Under the pieces are notes generated by a model that saw only the letters and a list, made by a program, of their open reading frames with translations, made no database searches and had not been told where the DNA came from. A stretch of 41,205 nt of DNA, taken from contig JAFRRO010000036.1 of the NCBI GenBank assembly GCA_017428025.1, forward strand, positions 1-41,205, given 5' to 3'. Below, in pieces: positions 9,401 through 17,560 of the stretch. The number at the start of each line of letters is the position of its first letter. Positions within the stretch are counted from its first letter, which is position 1. Source of the stretch: Clostridia bacterium (GTDB lineage: Bacteria > Bacillota > Clostridia > Christensenellales > CAG-138). A program made the position numbers and the translations under genes.

Positions 9401-12400
9401 CGGACCTTGCCGAAGCGAACAAGGATGGCGTTTCCGTTCAGTTCGACGAGAAGCAACCGCAGATCAATGTCTACTTCTCCGGTGAGATCGAGGTCAGTTC
9501 CACACGCACCGGTAAAACCGATACGTATACCAGCTCCCCTGCGAAGCTGAAATTCGGCAGCGGCGAGAGCGACAACACAATCACAATCACGTGCACAGAA
9601 GGCACCAAGCTCGACCGCTATGAGATTCCGGACCGTGCAGGCGCGGGCGCAGGCGGGTTCCGGAACGTCAGCGAAGGCAACGGTGAGAGTCTGGTCCACA
9701 TCAGCGGCCCGACGGACATCTCCAAGACGCAGCGTGTCGTTGTGCCGAAGGAGGACTCGCGAGCGATTGCCGCAACCGGAACGGACGACTTCCAGCTCTC
9801 CGGCTACAGCAACAGCGGCGACGCGAAAGAACTCGTTACGGGACTTGCGACCGGTTACGACTATCAGCTCGTGCAGGCGAAGGGCGAGAACTACGTCGTC
9901 TATCCGCTGATGGTCAACGGCGTCCCGCAGCTGGTCTTGAGCCGCCTTGTCATGACCGGCAATCTGGCGCAGACGACAGGTCTCGTGCATCCGATCGATG
10001 AAACACAAGTGCTCGATCTGGGCAATGACGGCCAGGCCGGCGCGCTGCTGCTGGACACCGACGGGTTCATGGATACGGACTTCGACGCCGCGGAAAGCGA
10101 AAACGGGCTGCTGATCAGCTGGATCTCCTACGGCGACGAGAAAGGCAACGTCTACGAGGTCAAGCAGCGTGAGATCCCGCTCGTCGAAGGCGCGACGCTT
10201 GCGGACCCGGTCGTGCTCGCAAGCGGCGCAACCGTAAGCATGCTGGCGCAGTCGACCGGAACGGAAACGGTCTGGGTCAGCGCGAGCGGCGACGGCAGCA
10301 CGGACAACGAGAGACTTCGCAGCTGGCTGATGGCGACGCATCCCGGTCTCGAGGATGAAATGCTGAACAGCGGCAAGACCGTTGATCCGAATCTTGCGAG
10401 CGCGGTCTTTACATGGAATACGCAGTCTGCGATCAACAGCATGAGCGGCGACAACAGCGTCCTGAATGTGAAGAGAGGCGACAGCGTACTGACTGCCGCG
10501 GTTGACGACGGACAGCATATCACGAACATGGAAACTGCACAGATCGGTTCGACGGTCTATGTGCTCTACACCACGTCGCAGGTCGCTTACTTCGACCCGA
10601 CGGCAGAAAATCCGGAGTCGCTCGACGCGGGCATGATCAACGCAGATACCGAGCAGGGCAACTTCTATCGTCTGTACCTGCGCACGCTCGATGCGGACGG
10701 CTTCTCCGAAGAGAAGCTCCTGAAGGCGGTGATCGACTTTGCCGGCTGCACGGAAGACACGATCGCAGGCGCGACGCTGAAGGACGGCGTATACTCGAGC
10801 TCTTCGCTGGAGAAGCAGCAGCTCGACCCGTACTTTGCGAACCTCCGGTTCATCAATGCGAACGTTGACGGCAGCGGCGCGAGCAACTATGCGCTGTTTG
10901 AGATGAACGGCAACACGTGGCTGCTGAAGCAGGCTGACATGGACGACCTGCTCAACGACAGCGGCAGTGCGGAACTGATCCCGATCTTCAGCGAGACCAC
11001 CGGTACCGAAGTCGCAATCGGCGCGGACGAGGACGGCAACATGAGCATCGTCTACACGGCGCCGGTCTCCAACAGCCAGTCGAACGCGATCTTCACCGCA
11101 TGGTGGGATCAGCGCGAACAGAAGTGGGGCACGCCGACGATCCTTGCGATGCGCAATCTGCAGATCTATGAGGACAGCATCAAGTACGACATGAGTCCGG
11201 AAGATACGGAAAAAGCGTATCTGAGCGATGGGGGATTCAAGACGCCGGGCGGTCACACCGGTTCGAAGGATAAGCTGGTCTTTACAAACCTCCAGATGAC
11301 GACGCGTACGGTCGAAAGCGACGGCGAAACGAGGAAGCAGCTGATCGTGCTGACAAACGGCGCGATGACGGAACTTGAAAAACACACGTTCGAGATGGGC
11401 GAAGGCAAAGAACCGTTCAAGACGTACATCCCGAAGCCCAACACCAAGGCAAAGGTCGGATTCTACGGAATCGCGTTCGGCGCAGGCAAGCAGGGAATCG
11501 ACGAAGTGACGCTCGACCTTGCGAGCTGCAACTTCAAAACGGGCAGCACGCTGACCGGCAACGTCCAATTCCGCAACACCGGCACGGCAATGCTCCGCGC
11601 GAGCGACGTCGAGCCGCTTACGGTGAAGCTGTACATCCATAGGGAAACAGACAAGGACATCGATCTGGCAACCTGGCTGCTGACCTCGCCGATCCCGTCC
11701 GGTATGACTGCGGATCTGTACTTCGATTCGCTTCCTCTGACCGAAACCCTGAGCACGGGCGACGCGTTCTATCTGGATGTTCAGGAGTATTCGTTCGCAG
11801 GGGAAAGCCAGCCGTTCTCGCAGACGGTCAAGGATCTTCTGGTTGTGGAGGATAAGCCGGATCTGAGCGTCGATGGTTTTGAGGCGTCGGTCCTTGCGAT
11901 CGATGGAGACAGAGTGAATCTGAAGGTCTATGTGTCGGTCGTCAACGGCGGTTCGAAGACGGCGAACGGCGCCTTCCTGCAGTTCTCCTATGATTCCGGC
12001 AAAGTCGACGCAGACGGTCTTCCGATCTACAAAGCGGTTGACATCACGGGCAGCGATCTCAATACGAGCATGCAGGAGCATCGCGGCACAAATGACGCGC
12101 AGAACGGTATCTACCGGCTGCTGAACGAGAAAGACGGTTCGAACATCGATCCGGATTACTACCGTACCGTGTACGGTACTCTCAGCGTGCCGAAGGAGTG
12201 CTTTATCCAGACCGAGACGAAGAGCGGTCTGCATCTGAAGGTCGAAGCATTCTCGGATGCGGATACCCCGAACATTGTGGAGAGCGTGGTATACACCTCC
12301 GAACACAATGAGTACAACGAGATCAACAACCGCTCCGAAGTGATTCTCAAGCACGAGACGGTATTCATCGTGCCCGGCCGCATCAACACGGCGCTCGGCA

Positions 12401-15400
12401 CGACGCTGACGCTGCCGGTGCAGTACGCCACGACCGCCGATGCATCCGATATCGTGCTCACGGAAGTCACGGACGGCACCGAAGGCTGGGAGCCGCGCAT
12501 GGGTATCTGCTATTACGACGCCGAGCGTCAGGTCATCGTTGCCGCGCCGAATGCCAAGGCGCAGGAGATGATCGAAGCAGGCGAGGTCCCGACCGGCATC
12601 CTGCAGCTGAAGGATATGAAGACCAACTCCATCACGGCGATCGCCTACAAGATCGGCGCAATGGCGGAAGGCGTCAATATCTACCGCGACGACACGACGT
12701 TCACGTTCCATGAACCGGACGATTCGTTAACCGATGTGTACGCGGCGGCTGCGGACAATCCCGCATGGCTCTTCCTTGATAAGAACGTCGAAGTCGGCTG
12801 GACCGGCGGCGCAGAAAAAGAGTTCCCGATGAACAACGACCTGACGCTGGCGAATACCGACGGCGCGTACTTCGAGTTCAACACGGTTGCGGACACCCTG
12901 ACGTTCTACTTCATGGGCGAGCTCACCGTGCAATCAAAGGCGTTCGGCGTGACGAAGACGATCACGGAGTCCCCGGCAAAGATCGAGTTCAGGAACTCGT
13001 CCGGCGCACAGCACATCGTCCGAGTCACGGCAAAGAAGGGCGCGCGTATCGACCGCTTCGTACCGACGTACAAGGTCAATACGGTCGTAGAGACCGATCC
13101 GGAAGCGCCGCAGATCCTCTGGAACCGCAGCTTCCCGGATGTCGCTTCGATCAAGACGGGCGGCAGCATAGAGATGACCTGCTACATTGTCGACGGCACC
13201 GGCATCAAGGAGGTTTCGCTCAACGGCGTCACGCTGGACGAAGAGACGACGCCTGCGCTGGTCAAGGTCAACGACAATCTGTACTACTTCACCTATACGT
13301 TCACGAAGAATCTGGAGAAGGACGAAGAGTTCACCGTGCGTGCATGCGACCTGTCCGGCAACATATCGTCCGGAGACGTCAACGTGAACTGGTTCAATGA
13401 CGTGCCGAGCACCTCGGCGAATTCCGATGCGCCGGGACTTTTGCCCGAACATCTGCGTCTCCTGAACAGTCAGTATGAGCCGCTTGAACCCGGTGTCATC
13501 AACTACCGGCCGTGGCTCGACTGCACATATGCGACAGCAGACAATGAGACCGTCGAAGCGCATCTGTTCCAGGATGGTACGTTTGCGAATCCGGCGCTCG
13601 AACAGGCAGAAGATGCGCAGCGCTGGACGGTGAACGTGAACGGGCTCTATCTCGTGCGCGTGGATCGTGACGACGATACATGGGCGAGAGCGATTATCGC
13701 GGTCGATTGTATAGATGTCACGGTTCCGCAGCTGTCGGTCACCGTCGGCGACGGCATCCTCAAGATCTATGCGTCCGACGATCACAGAATCGAGTCGCTG
13801 ACGGTCAACGGGTATCCGATCCAGGTGTCCGGCGCGAGCTATTCCGGAGACTTCCCGATCCCGCTTGGAGGCGAATACACCGTTACGCTCAAGGACGACG
13901 CGGGCAACGAGCAGACAGAGACGGTCCGTGCCGTGATTCCGGTCACGTTCGAACTCGAGAAGGAAATCATCTGCCCCGACGGCAACATCTCGGGTACCCT
14001 GTCCATCGTGGCGGCAAGCGCGGCGGGCGGCGACTACGATCCTGCAAAGAGCAAGCCCGGAAACAATGTCTATGTGACGGACTATGAATTTGCGGCGGTC
14101 AGCGGCGAAACGACGGAAGCGCCGACCGAAGGATGGACTGCACTGACAAGCGACCTCGTTCTGGCGACGGAGCTTGGAACCTACACCGTGTTTGTACGCG
14201 ATACCGCGGGGAACACGACGTATCAGACGGTACGGCTGATGCATGACTTTGCATGGGATGTACAGGAATACGTCTGGACGGAGACGGAGACCGGCTACAC
14301 CGTCACGGGTACGGCGATCTGCACCAACGATGCGAGCCATGTTGTCACCGAAACCGTGGATGCGGTCTATGCGGTTGTGTCTCCGGCGACGACACGCAGA
14401 GACGGTACCGGAAGATACACCGCAACGTTCACCGACGAGCACTTCACAACGCAGACGAAGGATATCGTCCTTCCGATGCTGCTGCCGACCTTCTACTGCG
14501 AAGACGTCATGGCGGTCGATGCGCTGACCTATCGCGACGGCAAGGTGCTGTACCGCTACGACGTCAAGATCAAGAACGTTGACAGCGATGATAAGGCGGT
14601 AGGCGGGCAGGTCTACATCGGCTTCGATAAGGACACGCTGCAGTTCGTTGACGCCGAAACGGATCTCGAAGGCGAGACCGGCGTCCACGCATACTACAAG
14701 GGCGTGCTGGCGTTCGGCTGGGCGTCCGGCGGAGACGGCGTCACGCTCAATGACGGAGACGTGATCGTATCGCTGTACTTCCAACTCATCAAACCCGTTG
14801 CCGACGGCACGGTGCTGGCATTCACGTTCCCGGAGGAGAACAACGGCTTCAAGACGGGACTGGCGTACCTGATTCCGGAGGGCGGCGTCGAAGATGCGCC
14901 GGCGGTTCTGACCGAGGACGGCAGCATCACGTTCGCCTATCCGGAAGCAATGACGATTGCCGGAGAAGATGTGATTGCCAACGATATCTATGTCGTGGAG
15001 AACGGCGAGATGCTGTATCCCTACCGGATCCGCGTCAGAGACTTGCCGGAAGCCGGTCTGCTGGTGAACAGCGCGCAGATCTTCATCAACTTTGACCGCA
15101 CGATGCTGACATGGCGCAAGGCGGAAGGCATGGTTGACTGGACGATCACAGAAAACGACAGCGCGCTGATGGCGACATGGGCGTCCGACACGGAGGTCCT
15201 CCTGAAGAACGAGGATGTCATCCTGACGCTCTGGTTCGCAGGCACGGACAACGTCAAGCCCGGCGATGCGGTGCAGATCGCGTTCACCGTCAATCCGCTC
15301 GGCAGCGGCACCGAACTGTCGTACCTGTTCGCAGGAAAGGTCGTAGCGGCGGAGGCGGCAACGGTCGACGGCAGCATCCTGTTCGAGCCGATCCTCTACG

Positions 15401-15597
15401 GCGATGCGAACTGCGACGGTCAGGTGACCTCCGCAGACGCCGCAATGATCCTGCGCACGCTGGTGAAGCTCTCAACGCTTACGCCGCGCGGTACGCTCAA
15501 CGCGGATGTCGACTGCGACGGTCAGATCACTGCGGCAGACGCCGCAGCAATCCTGCGGTATCTGGTTTCGCTGATTGACGCGCTGCCAATCTCATAA
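3385..15597 (+). CDS. Giant secreted multi-module protein ending in a dockerin
   Basis: This 4,070-residue exported protein has a signal peptide (about residues 1-35, basic start, leucine-rich core, cut after VLA). Modules in order: an Ig-like N-terminal part; a Calx-beta domain (about 366-477, with ETADGTAVAGVDY); an aromatic-rich segment (about 550-1105); a Thr-rich linker (about 1466-1576); and long amphipathic beta stretches (about 1633-1929). Then come two related beta modules (about 1949-2086 and 3095-3231) around a propeller-like part and two CARDB-like domains (about 2706-2972). Ig-like domains (about 3240-3520) and two cohesin-like domains (about 3706-3851 and 3856-4004) follow. A type I-like dockerin (about 4006-4070) has two calcium loops, GDANCDGQVTSAD and ADVDCDGQITAAD. 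No catalytic domain, LPXTG or S-layer domain is seen. GGAGGG (3375-3380) fits ATG 3385 or 3388. It is probably a cell-surface adhesin or structural protein. The trigger is probably the upstream sigma/PrsW genes, by inference. Confidence 0.9.
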   Translation: MMKTNLWSNPFRKGISLLLTLLMVISLLPLHTVLADDDTETPSEPAGEEPSIVIRTENGDITPEEDWDVVYPYGTFAFGNYQADVAESGALTADGQAIPESILIPVYRLGGAVGRATVRIMYAPAITTNEDGTEQVFDYAASGKQDVLIEVEDANPIAAYQPLGIPESERNMKPAACEVKLPDAPEDVSPEDELVLTLSGIADTEAEAYRWQVCREDGWHDIEDANSPELIVTWGDIWDFENQEPTGYDFRCLLKNGDEITCSRSMLGEVYEPIADPEPVPEDLVIPDEPTFSTVTFEDDWDIMEFAMTFADGETVKYIRVTAIEDEIPELPEFGLFTISGCEGGLLSDTCNTLTLMVSDNDAHGESTVGFADEAISANREDGFVKAKIACSGDTTYNITVHYETADGTAVAGVDYAKAEGVLAFAGSIDEIEIPIELIANDATEDKTFEIVLSDILGGGTEDLCKFERERVTVTIMGQSKTPGKNGAGLNLASLLAGTSGSDVSGRVAEGENALIGSNKEPAVTASVAMVTGEDLEAELVLSDDTRSHWMGPCYKFSRNYTSSDGNSSYSNGSYWRDWDDMLGNSKNVYNDIDVAYGGSGNLSMNWGPDSDGDPDHPRLDLIQNTTRTHNGIKYTTCTLDGNYRGSAKIKWGNKDHKAGEYYDQVSMAFGWVEPGVRQMDVIHNRYLRPKIEISVGDWSQSKWFDVDTDTDNGDWRPDHWDMYCQLRGRDDWNWGYGYYKDPGYVGTFKHGLDGPYLDYGENFSINLYFKYYLAWTHREATTYHKNVTTGEHYSKFDIREVSGHRRTYQNSNLGIGLVLYTVNDEDTAGGYTALPYTSGIYGELSPKVYIKEKEGGVNANGEIYVGSKLIIDFSNVPGQFRIPNDGVRLLGDWTSFEVKKESDRVFSCILMPDSAMTETIQKDRFTLHVCYDRVQTIKIDVDSSSKRDLGDMQSSPESYMRAFEKMFTDAGKNLSEQQGQQVDGEFSYVTAWTKACDPVVEYTDSHGNTYDLVFTAETGSPKSLKFGTITWYDEGKKYKDYDGPFADDRDGVFKLEKSVTNLQMINFHQDPEDYIVYNKKAYAGDQDIPISKDDMGNAELVFRFYDSEYLEALSIMRVDIDHVEIYCDENQNGIIEGELNEDNFFEVAKGSPDYLYMRVNGEYPDSTFRPQLDKDGNVIQYIMKVYYTRRPRAYNVPEGYDGDQKAQMLPAFVSAITDPKETEGLTKEQLSYRYMRANNTDDRVMFGAEAAGIEYVDIPMGGDIGEVTMDVAVDYAYEADGKTIRDITETKIFTWEPKYKGSLLIPFDAPDQITDTNNVTGGNVDLGGSDPSSAAGKEILNNYLGAFVGRTTFAIGIQEQQLPLVGTKTQPGITTLDEIKPEYVTIGPVRTVPSADNVVNTKNSQSPGATDGTSPDLGSDYGEFKQDLGVELPSMDLSLGDYATIILDGYQVGFAIGIPIFKNEKTEYTSGTQTGNTATTEKPSYTDGDGNEHTVKEEKNFNTNTTTTTDEYTAKDPDAPNDAKKRISRKVIETVDENGHKTYRTETTKQTKQDDGTWRNGDTKITDTKPEIPSQKAGKKAAQYAGDAHGQMQTLGQFISAVGKGQGTNYFKDAFSDDSLDKARNGAAAMKKYSVSFSLQIAIMFEYNPIDNCHYFKNAGLTATLGFEFTLQMRFTPCPVFYLYIKLGVEIEANIGLSCYRLRKEGDPITKFEVGRALVDLSKGNTIKFKLDMRKSTENHARGFVMDLSGDVLMRLYTSNAADAYPESVGLLKGDGGEKEVLLKDYDKEVYVELIPYAGEISAKNLRPIIGAESKVVFDGLTIAPSLSIEAGIGAGIELLKIEAFFKISTSMAMTMGGYLEETDSYEGFYIKSFEGSMAVGINITAAFINYSLDAIAFGFTGEQHGTRGYFSWHISCSAVNGSYDLWSKDCYTSADGKTLPGEPQPPDGVNIFSDNPDMTFYDANGVDLSDKDADPSKSDWTFRTDVLAWRWTGGVFIGEIPQNSDLAEANKDGVSVQFDEKQPQINVYFSGEIEVSSTRTGKTDTYTSSPAKLKFGSGESDNTITITCTEGTKLDRYEIPDRAGAGAGGFRNVSEGNGESLVHISGPTDISKTQRVVVPKEDSRAIAATGTDDFQLSGYSNSGDAKELVTGLATGYDYQLVQAKGENYVVYPLMVNGVPQLVLSRLVMTGNLAQTTGLVHPIDETQVLDLGNDGQAGALLLDTDGFMDTDFDAAESENGLLISWISYGDEKGNVYEVKQREIPLVEGATLADPVVLASGATVSMLAQSTGTETVWVSASGDGSTDNERLRSWLMATHPGLEDEMLNSGKTVDPNLASAVFTWNTQSAINSMSGDNSVLNVKRGDSVLTAAVDDGQHITNMETAQIGSTVYVLYTTSQVAYFDPTAENPESLDAGMINADTEQGNFYRLYLRTLDADGFSEEKLLKAVIDFAGCTEDTIAGATLKDGVYSSSSLEKQQLDPYFANLRFINANVDGSGASNYALFEMNGNTWLLKQADMDDLLNDSGSAELIPIFSETTGTEVAIGADEDGNMSIVYTAPVSNSQSNAIFTAWWDQREQKWGTPTILAMRNLQIYEDSIKYDMSPEDTEKAYLSDGGFKTPGGHTGSKDKLVFTNLQMTTRTVESDGETRKQLIVLTNGAMTELEKHTFEMGEGKEPFKTYIPKPNTKAKVGFYGIAFGAGKQGIDEVTLDLASCNFKTGSTLTGNVQFRNTGTAMLRASDVEPLTVKLYIHRETDKDIDLATWLLTSPIPSGMTADLYFDSLPLTETLSTGDAFYLDVQEYSFAGESQPFSQTVKDLLVVEDKPDLSVDGFEASVLAIDGDRVNLKVYVSVVNGGSKTANGAFLQFSYDSGKVDADGLPIYKAVDITGSDLNTSMQEHRGTNDAQNGIYRLLNEKDGSNIDPDYYRTVYGTLSVPKECFIQTETKSGLHLKVEAFSDADTPNIVESVVYTSEHNEYNEINNRSEVILKHETVFIVPGRINTALGTTLTLPVQYATTADASDIVLTEVTDGTEGWEPRMGICYYDAERQVIVAAPNAKAQEMIEAGEVPTGILQLKDMKTNSITAIAYKIGAMAEGVNIYRDDTTFTFHEPDDSLTDVYAAAADNPAWLFLDKNVEVGWTGGAEKEFPMNNDLTLANTDGAYFEFNTVADTLTFYFMGELTVQSKAFGVTKTITESPAKIEFRNSSGAQHIVRVTAKKGARIDRFVPTYKVNTVVETDPEAPQILWNRSFPDVASIKTGGSIEMTCYIVDGTGIKEVSLNGVTLDEETTPALVKVNDNLYYFTYTFTKNLEKDEEFTVRACDLSGNISSGDVNVNWFNDVPSTSANSDAPGLLPEHLRLLNSQYEPLEPGVINYRPWLDCTYATADNETVEAHLFQDGTFANPALEQAEDAQRWTVNVNGLYLVRVDRDDDTWARAIIAVDCIDVTVPQLSVTVGDGILKIYASDDHRIESLTVNGYPIQVSGASYSGDFPIPLGGEYTVTLKDDAGNEQTETVRAVIPVTFELEKEIICPDGNISGTLSIVAASAAGGDYDPAKSKPGNNVYVTDYEFAAVSGETTEAPTEGWTALTSDLVLATELGTYTVFVRDTAGNTTYQTVRLMHDFAWDVQEYVWTETETGYTVTGTAICTNDASHVVTETVDAVYAVVSPATTRRDGTGRYTATFTDEHFTTQTKDIVLPMLLPTFYCEDVMAVDALTYRDGKVLYRYDVKIKNVDSDDKAVGGQVYIGFDKDTLQFVDAETDLEGETGVHAYYKGVLAFGWASGGDGVTLNDGDVIVSLYFQLIKPVADGTVLAFTFPEENNGFKTGLAYLIPEGGVEDAPAVLTEDGSITFAYPEAMTIAGEDVIANDIYVVENGEMLYPYRIRVRDLPEAGLLVNSAQIFINFDRTMLTWRKAEGMVDWTITENDSALMATWASDTEVLLKNEDVILTLWFAGTDNVKPGDAVQIAFTVNPLGSGTELSYLFAGKVVAAEAATVDGSILFEPILYGDANCDGQVTSADAAMILRTLVKLSTLTPRGTLNADVDCDGQITAADAAAILRYLVSLIDALPIS

Positions 15598-15611
15598 AAC
15601 CATCTGCTTAC

Positions 15612-15646
15612 GGGGCGAAGCCGCATCGGCTTCGCCCCTGTTTTTT
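15612..15646 (+). terminator. Terminator of the giant gene
   Basis: GGGGCGAAGCCG (15612-15623) and CGGCTTCGCCCC (15627-15638) form a 12-base-pair stem with a three-base loop, followed by TGTTTTTTG. The stretch from here to 15934 holds no supported gene. It contains the promoter described next and an untranslated leader. Confidence 0.92.
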
Positions 15647-15747
15647 GTACGGAACGTTTTTCGATGAAAGGCGCGTTTCGCGCCGCCGTGCGGCACGGGG
15701 AACAACAAATCCCCTGCTGTTTCTGTTCTGCTTTTTCCCGGATTTCA

Positions 15748-15776
15748 TTGCAGGACGGTTCGAAATGTGTTATGAT
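15748..15776 (+). promoter_or_regulatory. Extended -10 promoter upstream of the DUF3592 gene
   Basis: TTGCAG (15748-15753), 17 bases, then TATGAT (15771-15776), with TG at 15768-15769. The predicted start near 15783 gives a leader of about 150 bases before the gene at 15935. Confidence 0.68.
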
Positions 15777-15934
15777 AATCGGAAAGGAATTCCGCGCCGC
15801 GTGCCGTTTTCTTCATCGAAAGGGAACGGACCGGCGAAAACGGCATCCGAACGAGGTCATAACGGGGGGTTCGATGCCGGCGGTTTTTCGGATACCGAAC
15901 ATATCGGCAATCGAATTGACAGGAGGAAAAAACA

Positions 15935-16972
15935 ATGTTTTCATTCAAAGGTCCGGGCTTCAAGATTTTTGCGGCGATCCTTGCCGTGATCGCACTCGGC
16001 GTCGGCATCTATTTCACGTTCTTCCAATCGAAGGGCTATGAAAAGGCCGAAGCAACCATCGTTTCCATTGAAAACGATCCCGATTACATTCCCGATCCGG
16101 ACACCGCAAACGACGTCAGACGGATCGTGACCGTAAAGTACACGGTCGACGGCAAGGAATACACGACGCAGCTCGACTCCGACAGCGCGTCCTACGAGGT
16201 GGGCAAGACCGTCCGCATCCAATATGATCCGCAGAACCCCGCGAAGATCACGTCCTCCAAGGGCTTCGGCGTCTATCTGATGATTGCGGGCGCGGTCATC
16301 CTGCTTTTAGTGGTCGGACTGACGGTCAAGAAGAAGCTCGACGTCCGGAAGCTCAAGGAAACGCAGGGCGAGACCGTCTATGCGCCGTCCGAGCAGGGCG
16401 AACAGCGCGAGCTGTACTTTTTGACCGATCTCGGCACGCCGAAGGCCGGGCACCGCATCGAGGACAAAAACCGCAACGTCCTCTACGAGGCGAGTATGAC
16501 GAAGTTCACGCTGGCTGGCCCGTTCGGCTTCGACTTTATCGACCATGAACACGGCACGACCAAGGCGCATCTTGTCGGGCATCAGGAGGAGGCGGACCGG
16601 AACTCCTTCCTGTTCGACAACCACTACACCTTCTCGCTGGACGGCGAGGACATCTGGAAGCACCTGAAACGGAACGGCGTCAAGGTGGAATCCCGCTTTG
16701 CGCAGGGCAAGGTGCTGTTCCCGTCCTACACGGTTTCGAGAGACGGCGCGGAGATCGGCTATATCGAGGCTTCGAGTCAGTACGTCCACGAGGAGGACGC
16801 CGAGGAACATGCGGTCGCGAACAACGTCCCGGTGCCGGGCTTCTACCGCATCTTCACGAGCGAGAAGAACCTCGATCTGCTGTTTGTCGTTGCGCTCGCG
16901 TTTGCGCGCAGCGGCGCTACGGACGACAAGGGCGGATCCCGCAGGATTCTCTTCAACACCATGAAAGGCTGA
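15935..16972 (+). CDS. DUF3592 membrane protein with Tubby/LURP-one-like C-terminal domain
   Basis: This 345-residue protein has a membrane helix near the start (about residues 9-29). A DUF3592-like beta domain follows (about 35-105, with RRIVTVKYTVDGKEYTTQ and VRIQYDPQNPAKI), then a second membrane helix (about 110-130). The C-terminal part (about 165-320) has the repeated beta pattern of the LURP-one/phospholipid-scramblase-like fold: YFLTDLGTPKAGHRIEDKN, then GPFGFDFIDHEHG, and a final hydrophobic helix-like segment LDLLFVVALAFAR. AGGAGG (15921-15926) fixes the ATG. DUF3592 proteins have no agreed role. The scramblase-like fold suggests contact with the membrane, but that is fold-level inference. 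The combination of the two domains is the notable feature. Confidence 0.72.
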   Translation: MFSFKGPGFKIFAAILAVIALGVGIYFTFFQSKGYEKAEATIVSIENDPDYIPDPDTANDVRRIVTVKYTVDGKEYTTQLDSDSASYEVGKTVRIQYDPQNPAKITSSKGFGVYLMIAGAVILLLVVGLTVKKKLDVRKLKETQGETVYAPSEQGEQRELYFLTDLGTPKAGHRIEDKNRNVLYEASMTKFTLAGPFGFDFIDHEHGTTKAHLVGHQEEADRNSFLFDNHYTFSLDGEDIWKHLKRNGVKVESRFAQGKVLFPSYTVSRDGAEIGYIEASSQYVHEEDAEEHAVANNVPVPGFYRIFTSEKNLDLLFVVALAFARSGATDDKGGSRRILFNTMKG

Positions 16973-17025
16973 TATCCCGCAAATTGCACGGGATGTTCGG
17001 AACAGATAAGGATCGGGAGACAAAT

Positions 17026-17451
17026 ATGGACAACAAACAGGTATACAAAAAAACAATCGTGCTTTCCGTCGCTGCGCTGTGCCTGTCGATCGCGGGCCTG
17101 ATCGTTGCGCTGCTGCCGAAGCAGGCAGCGGGCGACGTCCAGTACGTCATGTACCTCGGCACGAACGATAAGGATACGAACGAGCCGGTGTTCGCGCCGG
17201 ACGAAGCCAAAACAAAAGCGGAAGAAATTCTGCTCAGGCATGTCGGCGGCTGGACGATCCAGGAGGCGAACGGCGGCTGGGCGGACGGAGATATGCTCTA
17301 TCGCGAATATACGGTCGTCATCTATCTGAGCGACACGAGCGCGGAATCCGTCCACGCCGCTGCGGACGAATTGATTGCGGCGTTTCACCAGAGTTCCGTT
17401 CTGATCCAGAAGAACGTGACCGCAACCGAGTTCTATTACGGCAGACCGTAA
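17026..17451 (+). CDS. Small N-terminally anchored protein, unknown function
   Basis: This 141-residue protein has one hydrophobic segment (about residues 10-31, VLSVAALCLSIAGLIVALL) acting as an uncleaved signal anchor. An outer domain of about 105 residues includes YVMYLGTNDKDTNEPVF and YTVVIYLSDTSAESV. The pattern is reminiscent of DUF3574-like proteins, which I offer only as a guess. ATG 17026 is preferred because GGGAGA lies just upstream (17015-17020). It follows the DUF3592 gene by 53 bases and is probably co-transcribed. After it, 17452-17560 holds only a weak hairpin (GCAGC/GCTGC near 17462-17476) and the next ribosome-binding site. Confidence 0.65.
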   Translation: MDNKQVYKKTIVLSVAALCLSIAGLIVALLPKQAAGDVQYVMYLGTNDKDTNEPVFAPDEAKTKAEEILLRHVGGWTIQEANGGWADGDMLYREYTVVIYLSDTSAESVHAAADELIAAFHQSSVLIQKNVTATEFYYGRP

Positions 17452-17560
17452 GCGGTCCGGCTGCAGCATGGCGCTGCATGTTTTGCGGCGCCGGTATTCA
17501 GGTTCCCGTGAATCGGAACACATCATCAAATAACCCGTTTCGGGGAAAAGGAGCAAAGCC

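Noticed and set aside
8242..12711. A 1,489-codon open frame on the minus strand inside the giant gene
   Set aside because: It has the same cause: it is codon-aligned with the giant gene, which rarely uses TTA, CTA or TCA. It has no ribosome-binding site or recognisable domain. The frame at 3460-5799 (minus) is explained in the same way.
15645..16041. Two short plus-strand frames after the giant gene
   Set aside because: They cross a good promoter and the start of the DUF3592 gene in other frames, and have no ribosome-binding site or domain.
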